Shown: piece after piece, positions 60,201-64,000 of the stretch
Numbering within the stretch: the stretch's first letter is position 1
Layout: every line of letters starts with the position of its first letter
Assembly: GCA_965230565.1 (NCBI GenBank)
Contig: CBDDLH010000001.1
Coordinates: 1 to 64,000, forward strand
DNA length: 64,000 nt
Origin: BCD1 sp965230565
GTDB lineage: Bacteria; Bacteroidota; Bacteroidia; Chitinophagales; Saprospiraceae
Direction of reading: 5' to 3'
Program-made: the position numbers and the translations under genes
The notes under the pieces: model-generated
The model's input: the letters and a program-made list of their open reading frames with translations, nothing else
Told to the model about the DNA's origin: nothing
Databases searched by the model: none

Positions 60201-61523
60201 ATATTTTACCTGAGAATTATCAAATGACTGCCAGTCGAATCTGTCAATAGCATTATGGCTGATGACCAATTCAAGGCTTCCATCTCCATTGAGGTCTTTG
60301 CCCTCCATGAAATTACCGTTATTGGAAGATATTCTGTCTGCGTCGCCAAGGAAGTCAATGGGATTTTCAAAGGTTTGATCCTCGCGTCCAAAAAACATTA
60401 GCCCCATCTCCTGATTTTGAGTGGTGGTGGTAAACAGAGATACGATATCTGCTATGTTATCATTATTAACATCTACATGAATTAAACTTTCTCCTCCAAA
60501 GGGGGCCAGCACATCTCCGGCTTCAAAATCTCCCAGCCCATTTATGTTTTCATATACCCGAATTCCCTCCTGGCTGGTGACTAAATCCAAATCACCATCC
60601 AGATCAATATCATAGATAACGGGAGGAGCAAAACCTGCCGTATCAGAGATCACTTTTTTCACCCAGCCTTCATCGTCACTCAATTTGTTTTCATACCAAT
60701 AAAAATGATGAGAATTCGAAATATTTGTCGAAACGCCAAGCAAGATATCTGTGTCTTCGTCACCATCGAGATCTACCGCCTGAAGGTCTCTTGGCAACTC
60801 AATTAACGGATCTATTACCTGGTATGATCCAAATTCGTCTCCGGTCTGGTTTTCAAACCATCCAAGACTGGAATCAAAACCCCCTTGATGAGTAGTGCAA
60901 GCGATATCCAAATCCCCATCATTATCATAATCTGCCAGTTCAATTTCGTACCGGCCCTCACCGCCTAACTCTTCATAGGGCCGGAAAACTCCTTTGCCGT
61001 CCTTACCTTCGTACCAACCGACTTCATTACCAGACCCTACCACAACTAAATCCTGAATACCATCTCCATTCAGGTCGATCAGTTCCAATTCATATATATC
61101 ATAAATTGTTGCCTGAGGCAAATAAACAGGGTCCGAAAACGTAGCCGTCGCTTCGATGGTGTTTTTCATCCAAAATAAGTTATTGACATAACCACTGATT
61201 AAGTCCAGTACCCCATCACCATCTATATCCAGCATGTAAACATGCCAAATTGAAAAAGATTCTGAATTGAAAATAACTTTAGGTTCACTCATGGTACCTT
61301 CTCCATCCAGGTTTTCGTACCACACTATTGTTTTGCTATAACTGCCTCTGGTGACCAAATCAATATCCCCATCATTATCTACATCAGCCGAAACGACTGT
61401 ACTAGGACTAAACATGGTCGTATTATCATTACTGATGCGAACCGGGCCACTCAGCTGGGCGTTCAATGTCAAATTTGTAAACAGGAAAATCCATACAAGG
61501 AAAAGAAAAGCTGATTTTTTCAT
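57267..61523 (-). CDS. Giant FG-GAP/VCBS repeat protein with SprB repeats and T9SS type A domain
   Basis: 1418 aa. Signal peptide SAFLFLVWIFLFTNLTLNAQ. About 25-745: at least 12 FG-GAP/VCBS units, each with a DxDxDGDxD Ca-binding loop (VDNDGDIDLV, DIDGDGVLDLISG, DYDNDGDLDIACT, DLDGDEDTDILLG). About 745-1130: DUF11/DUF7619-like adhesin modules (ALDLDPLTTFVSAVP, YTVRFQNTGADTVSMVVIED). Then three SprB-type repeats (DATCFGSSDGSFNVQYEG, PVLCYGEDDGVIEITVEGG, GGQPPFSFAWDFDPNETG). The T9SS type A tail is FQVSPNPAKGNFNVTLDAPG. A calcium-dependent surface or secreted adhesin is the likely role; the SprB repeats link it to gliding-type surface proteins. Standing alone between a nucleotidyltransferase and a metalloprotease. 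Confidence 0.9.
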   Translation of the reverse strand: MKKSAFLFLVWIFLFTNLTLNAQLSGPVRISNDNTTMFSPSTVVSADVDNDGDIDLVTRGSYSKTIVWYENLDGEGTMSEPKVIFNSESFSIWHVYMLDIDGDGVLDLISGYVNNLFWMKNTIEATATFSDPVYLPQATIYDIYELELIDLNGDGIQDLVVVGSGNEVGWYEGKDGKGVFRPYEELGGEGRYEIELADYDNDGDLDIACTTHQGGFDSSLGWFENQTGDEFGSYQVIDPLIELPRDLQAVDLDGDEDTDILLGVSTNISNSHHFYWYENKLSDDEGWVKKVISDTAGFAPPVIYDIDLDGDLDLVTSQEGIRVYENINGLGDFEAGDVLAPFGGESLIHVDVNNDNIADIVSLFTTTTQNQEMGLMFFGREDQTFENPIDFLGDADRISSNNGNFMEGKDLNGDGSLELVISHNAIDRFDWQSFDNSQVKYTNPHIIDEIDAADIDYADFDGDGDLDLVVGGRQGYSDHVIWYEKLDGEANYGPGNIIYSESSSVDQVFAVDFDGDGDMDIILNKPGGDQVGIHWFENLDGQGDFSDNQMIENGYIDFIQMTDVDLDGDMDIFTYDDSPGGFYWMENLGGTFTDLLYLLGVDDVETYLYEDVDGDGWKEVIYIDENNVVTLRKNNGSVWAYSDPISFSGIDVTFSGSQLFLKDYDLDGDKDLLVSKASNYQSAFIYLFENIGGEDVFLDAIELYPLPVKTSKIAMEDFDGDRDVDVIIHSFFNRTLDFIENFLNKSVITGNAYLDANENGHFDAGELVIFPQSVVVDPNALSGFPSGSGNFGFAVNNGTYEVTCNVSSDYDFTTPATVEVEVSDNSIAQVSYGLIPTSEYVDGLISITSAPSRCGYEVPFWIDYQNTGTVAGNVVIALDLDPLTTFVSAVPMPDSIVEQTIYWSHANLPLTHSGQIELFLQMPGEESFGQELLFSGAITTTSLDGTQSDLYVSDYRPKVDCVYEPNTKMVEPAFPGHKNYTLFGDTLDYTVRFQNTGADTVSMVVIEDYLDRNLDYSTLQVIGASHPYEVTLDEPSGRLLFVFDNILLPDSISNEAGSHGFIRYQIQHLDGVPEFTYIRNQANIYFDFNPLVQTNTVENILVNNYPLFVDIQDATCFGSSDGSFNVQYEGPFIDSLQWSTGDSGYTVADLAQGEYDLTVHFINGTQLDTTLSINQPMPVAIQEPFVVPVLCYGEDDGVIEITVEGGTPDYFYEWNNSVTTPNQDDLAPGTYSLTVTDENNCKDSLMVTLEAPNEIFISIEVTEELEEMMNGAISIQASGGQPPFSFAWDFDPNETGSSLSGLSAGNYKVTITDANGCEEAETITVDQITSTHGVQDQFQFQVSPNPAKGNFNVTLDAPGLERWQINITNSLGQLIRTEKSSVQGNSVKQFDFTLEPGIYQVSLLVEEGVVLSRTVVVH

Positions 61524-61757
61524 AGTTTCTTTGGTTTGAAAAATTTTGTTTTATATAAGATGCAAAAAGTTATAATGCGCTGTCGCTATACAGTGACAGG
61601 CACTGCAAGGCAGATTGCATTTTTTCTTCAGCAAGCAATAAAAAAGACACCGAAGCATCTATTTACTTACTGTTTTGGGGCTAACAAAATTATGTCTCTT
61701 TGTATGGTGTTCAATCGAGGTATAAAGATCGTAATAATTAAACAAAATCATGATTTT

Positions 61758-62924
61758 TCACTCTTCCCATTTCGCCGCTTCCTGCTTTACATAAGCATCA
61801 AAATTATCTTTTGTAACATCCAGTTTATCCTCAAGCAATTGAAAAAACGCCTCATCGGAAGTGCCATACCTGAGTGATTCCACCAGGCCTTTTACACCTT
61901 CCTTGTCGTAAATATTTTTCATGAGCAGTCCTCCAATGACATAACGAAAATCGGAAGCATGTTCTCCGTTCGGAATAGTCTTTTTGAGTTTGGTGATGTC
62001 TGACAGATCGTAGTCCGGGTTTTCGGCCAGGAATTGCTTTAGTTTTCCCATATGTCCCTGAAAAGAGTAGGTTGAGGTACCGGCATAAAAGGTGGCAATA
62101 CCTTCCCCGACCCATAGATGAGGATCTTTGGGCACAACGTGATAAGTGTATAAATGCACCAGTTCATGCGGGAAAAAAGAAGAATTATTGCCTGAGTAAA
62201 TGATCATGTTTCGCCAACTGGCTATGCCTCCCTTGCCACTGGGGTTATACATCCGGTTCATATATTCATAGCCCCAGGTACGGGCTATGTCCCTGGCATT
62301 ACTCGCCACGAAATAATCAAACTCCAGCGGCTCCACACCAAATTCTTTGGACATTTCCAGGTTGAAGGCATTCATCTGCTCAGCTTCGGCCAACTTGAAT
62401 TGATGGAAGGGATGAATGTAATAATTGATTTGGCCAACTCGTCGATGTTCGAATACCGTTTTTAAATACTCCGCACTGCTGATCAACAAGTACTTACCGT
62501 CGATTTCTTTTGCATAAACAGCAGATATTACGTCCAGATGGACTTCTTCGGATTGGTTATCTAAATGAGAAAATGAACTGATCAGGGACCAATAGCCATT
62601 CCCCACCTCGAAAATTCCAATTACTTTGCATTGAACCCTGTAAGGTTTCTGTTTAAGCTGCCCGATACCAATCGCCCAGAAATTTTCGTCAGGTACCTTC
62701 ATGTTTTCAAAAGACCAATAGGGAGAATTGACATCCTGGAAATGGCCGTCTGAGATATAATTCTGCCACAATTCAATGAGTTGCTGCTCCACCTCACCAT
62801 CGGCATTGGTTACTTCTTCGTGGATATAAAAGTCTATGCCTCCCCGACTGTCGGTTGCCTCTGATTGGGCAAAGCTCATCTGGCATAGGGTTAGGAAAAT
62901 CAGGGTGTACAGTGTTTTGGTCAT
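61758..62924 (-). CDS. Secreted gluzincin-type metalloprotease-like protein
   Basis: 388 aa. Signal peptide MTKTLYTLIFLTLCQMSFAQ. The zinc motif FFPHELVHLYTYHVV gives HExxH at 253-257, and WVGEGIATFYAGTST gives the third ligand Glu at about 274, 16-17 residues after the second His as in peptidase MA-like gluzincins. The N-terminal 190 residues are beta-rich (YWSFENMKVPDENFWAIGIG, YLLISSAEYLKTVFEHRRVG) and not recognised. Family members digest peptides or act as surface proteases. The 234-nt spacer 61524-61757 holds no signal I can identify. Confidence 0.8.
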   Translation of the reverse strand: MTKTLYTLIFLTLCQMSFAQSEATDSRGGIDFYIHEEVTNADGEVEQQLIELWQNYISDGHFQDVNSPYWSFENMKVPDENFWAIGIGQLKQKPYRVQCKVIGIFEVGNGYWSLISSFSHLDNQSEEVHLDVISAVYAKEIDGKYLLISSAEYLKTVFEHRRVGQINYYIHPFHQFKLAEAEQMNAFNLEMSKEFGVEPLEFDYFVASNARDIARTWGYEYMNRMYNPSGKGGIASWRNMIIYSGNNSSFFPHELVHLYTYHVVPKDPHLWVGEGIATFYAGTSTYSFQGHMGKLKQFLAENPDYDLSDITKLKKTIPNGEHASDFRYVIGGLLMKNIYDKEGVKGLVESLRYGTSDEAFFQLLEDKLDVTKDNFDAYVKQEAAKWEE

Positions 62925-62970
62925 AATAATTTATTTTAGTTTCTCAGGAGACTTAAGCAGGTGATCAAAA

Positions 62971-63236
62971 CTACTTCAATTCATATCGAAAAACCTTGTC
63001 CGCATTTTCTTTGATTTCAATTTTATTTCCCGTAGTGGTAATTTCCAGCCCTCTGAAATAGTCATCGTATACAAATATCTTATTGCCGGATTTGATTATT
63101 TTCTTTACCAGGTTTTCCTGATTGAATAATCCATGTGTTACAATTTCTATCACATCTCCCTTGTTTCTGATCACATAACTGTTTCCTACATGGATTTCAT
63201 TATAAGCAGCTCGGGAGTTGAGAACCGATAATGGGT
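62971..63236 (-). pseudogene. C-terminal remnant of an unidentified protein, 5' part replaced by a repeat
   Basis: The open frame runs through about 88 codons from a hairpin repeat at 63234-63248 and has no ATG. The shortest start is a GTG at 63174 (67 aa: VIRNKGDVIEIVTHGLFNQE). But the protein-like reading continues upstream (SRAAYNEIHVGNSYV), so the frame looks like the end of a larger protein. Beta-strand pattern: KSGNKIFVYDDYFRGLEITT and NKIEIKENADKVFRYELK. I cannot name the family. Confidence 0.45.
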
Positions 63237-63411
63237 CTCTACGAGACCGTTTAGTCCCTGTTAGTTGGAGTTATACATAACTCTCAAGCGGAAAGGAATG
63301 TCCACGCTATAGTTACCCAATAGAGTTTCACTCAATTGTGACATTTACAAGGTCTCAAAATTCACATAAATGTTTACGCATTCGATCTCATCAAAAACAA
63401 AAATACCGGTA

Positions 63412-63894
63412 TCACTTCAGCATAATTTGATGACGCTTCCGGAAATAATTCAGACTTTCGAAGGCAGAATGCTCATTGTTAGGTAACTTCTCCCTGTTAA
63501 CCACATGCACAAATTTTGCCAGTTTTACTTCATTTTTATCCTGTATGTCAATGGTGCCTGTCCATTTATTTGAATAAAACTCCACGGTAAAATATTGGAT
63601 CCTGTCGCCATTTGGATATTCCACCGTTTCCGTTGCAGGGTTGGTACTTATCCCGATAACCTCCAAATCCAGAATCTCAATGCCTGTTTCTTCCCATACT
63701 TCTCTTTTGATACATTCCTCAATGGTTTCGCCCTCTTCCAGGCTACCGGCCGGGATACCCATTTGACCATTATCCGCTCTCTCGATAACCAGTATTTCTT
63801 TTTGGTCATTTTCGATGATGATCCTTGCAGCAGGGTGGATGAACATATCATTCCCTAAGCTCGTTCTGATTCTTTTGATATAGTTTCCGGACAT
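63412..63894 (-). CDS. NUDIX hydrolase
   Basis: 160 aa, cytoplasmic. The NUDIX box is complete: GSLEEGETIEECIKREVWEE followed by TGI, i.e. Gly50, Glu56, Arg64, Glu65, Glu68 and Glu69 (GX5EX7REUXEEXGU). HPAARIIIENDQKEILVIER and VEYPNGDRIQYFTVEFY form the beta-sheet around it. NUDIX enzymes cleave nucleoside diphosphates linked to another group. The start MSGNYIKRIRTSLGNDMFIH is plausible; substrate unknown. Last gene in the window; 63895-64000 shows no feature. Confidence 0.93.
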   Translation of the reverse strand: MSGNYIKRIRTSLGNDMFIHPAARIIIENDQKEILVIERADNGQMGIPAGSLEEGETIEECIKREVWEETGIEILDLEVIGISTNPATETVEYPNGDRIQYFTVEFYSNKWTGTIDIQDKNEVKLAKFVHVVNREKLPNNEHSAFESLNYFRKRHQIMLK

Positions 63895-64000
63895 GGTTTT
63901 ACTGTTTTATTATTGTGTATTGGTCAAAGAAACTCAACATGCCTGGCATTGTTCTGCACTGTTTTCCTTTATCTCAAATGTCTGGGATTATAGATTATTG

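Noticed and set aside
61536..61877. 113-aa plus-strand frame
   Set aside because: Its second half is antisense to the metalloprotease gene and no homology pattern is visible.

Overview
The window reads as chromosomal DNA from a Bacteroidota bacterium, most likely of the Saprospiria type (Lewinella/Haliscomenobacter relatives). The evidence is: several proteins with C-terminal type IX secretion (T9SS) sorting domains, both type A (YPNP-type) and type B (CHU_C/gliding-type); SprB, SBBP and FG-GAP repeat proteins; many short lipoproteins with a signal peptide ending in Cys; a TonB receptor with an N-terminal carboxypeptidase-regulatory-like domain; a DUF1800/DUF1501 pair; and TAnnTTTG promoter elements. 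UGA is used as a normal stop. No rRNA, tRNA, CRISPR array, phage or IS transposase gene was recognised.

Layout. 0-13 kb (almost all minus strand): edge of a GH13 amylase-family lipoprotein, PNPOx-like flavin protein, GH29 alpha-L-fucosidase, remnants of two broken genes, DUF1028 T9SS protein, VOC protein, amidohydrolase, NTF2-like and DinB proteins, small membrane proteins, and a TonB receptor divergent from a DtxR-type metalloregulator with an operator inside the shared promoter. 13-24 kb: secreted proteins of unknown function, tandem SnoaL lipoprotein, AraC regulator, DUF3817 protein, class C-type serine hydrolase with an outer-membrane protein, small lipoproteins. 24-27 kb: an arsR - phosphatase/arsenate reductase - acr3 arsenic operon with two nearly identical operator candidates. 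27-39 kb: CPBP protease, a truncated CRTAC1-type gene, class V aminotransferase, a translationally coupled three-gene operon ending in an NlpC/P60-PPC-CARDB-T9SS protein, a subclass B1 metallo-beta-lactamase, a quinone oxidoreductase, an EAD11-like domain on a membrane anchor, a secreted TonB-C protein and a methyltransferase. 39.8-44 kb (plus strand): DUF1800, DUF1501 and a T9SS protein. 44-51 kb: SBBP/T9SS-B giant protein and an S9 peptidase. 51-57 kb: PadR pair, methyltransferase, two MORN-repeat proteins (one fused to an esterase), and a tandem nucleotidyltransferase pair whose first member carries an in-frame TGA in the catalytic motif. 57-64 kb: a 1418-aa FG-GAP/SprB T9SS protein, a gluzincin-like metalloprotease, a C-terminal gene remnant and a NUDIX hydrolase.

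The most unusual feature is non-coding. The spacers carry at least nine copies or fragments of a modular element with inverted ends (CATATGACGTACCTACGG at the left, its complement-like form at the right). Inside are short hairpins that mostly have 3-nt loops, and their stems change by paired substitutions between copies (for example GTCGC-TAT-GCGAC against GTCTC-TAT-GAGAC). Two further inverted-repeat elements (43981-44372 and 44560-44700) and a CGCAAAGTTACGC-type repeat family are also present. Several broken genes end at or next to these repeats, which suggests that the repeats mark sites of recombination or insertion.
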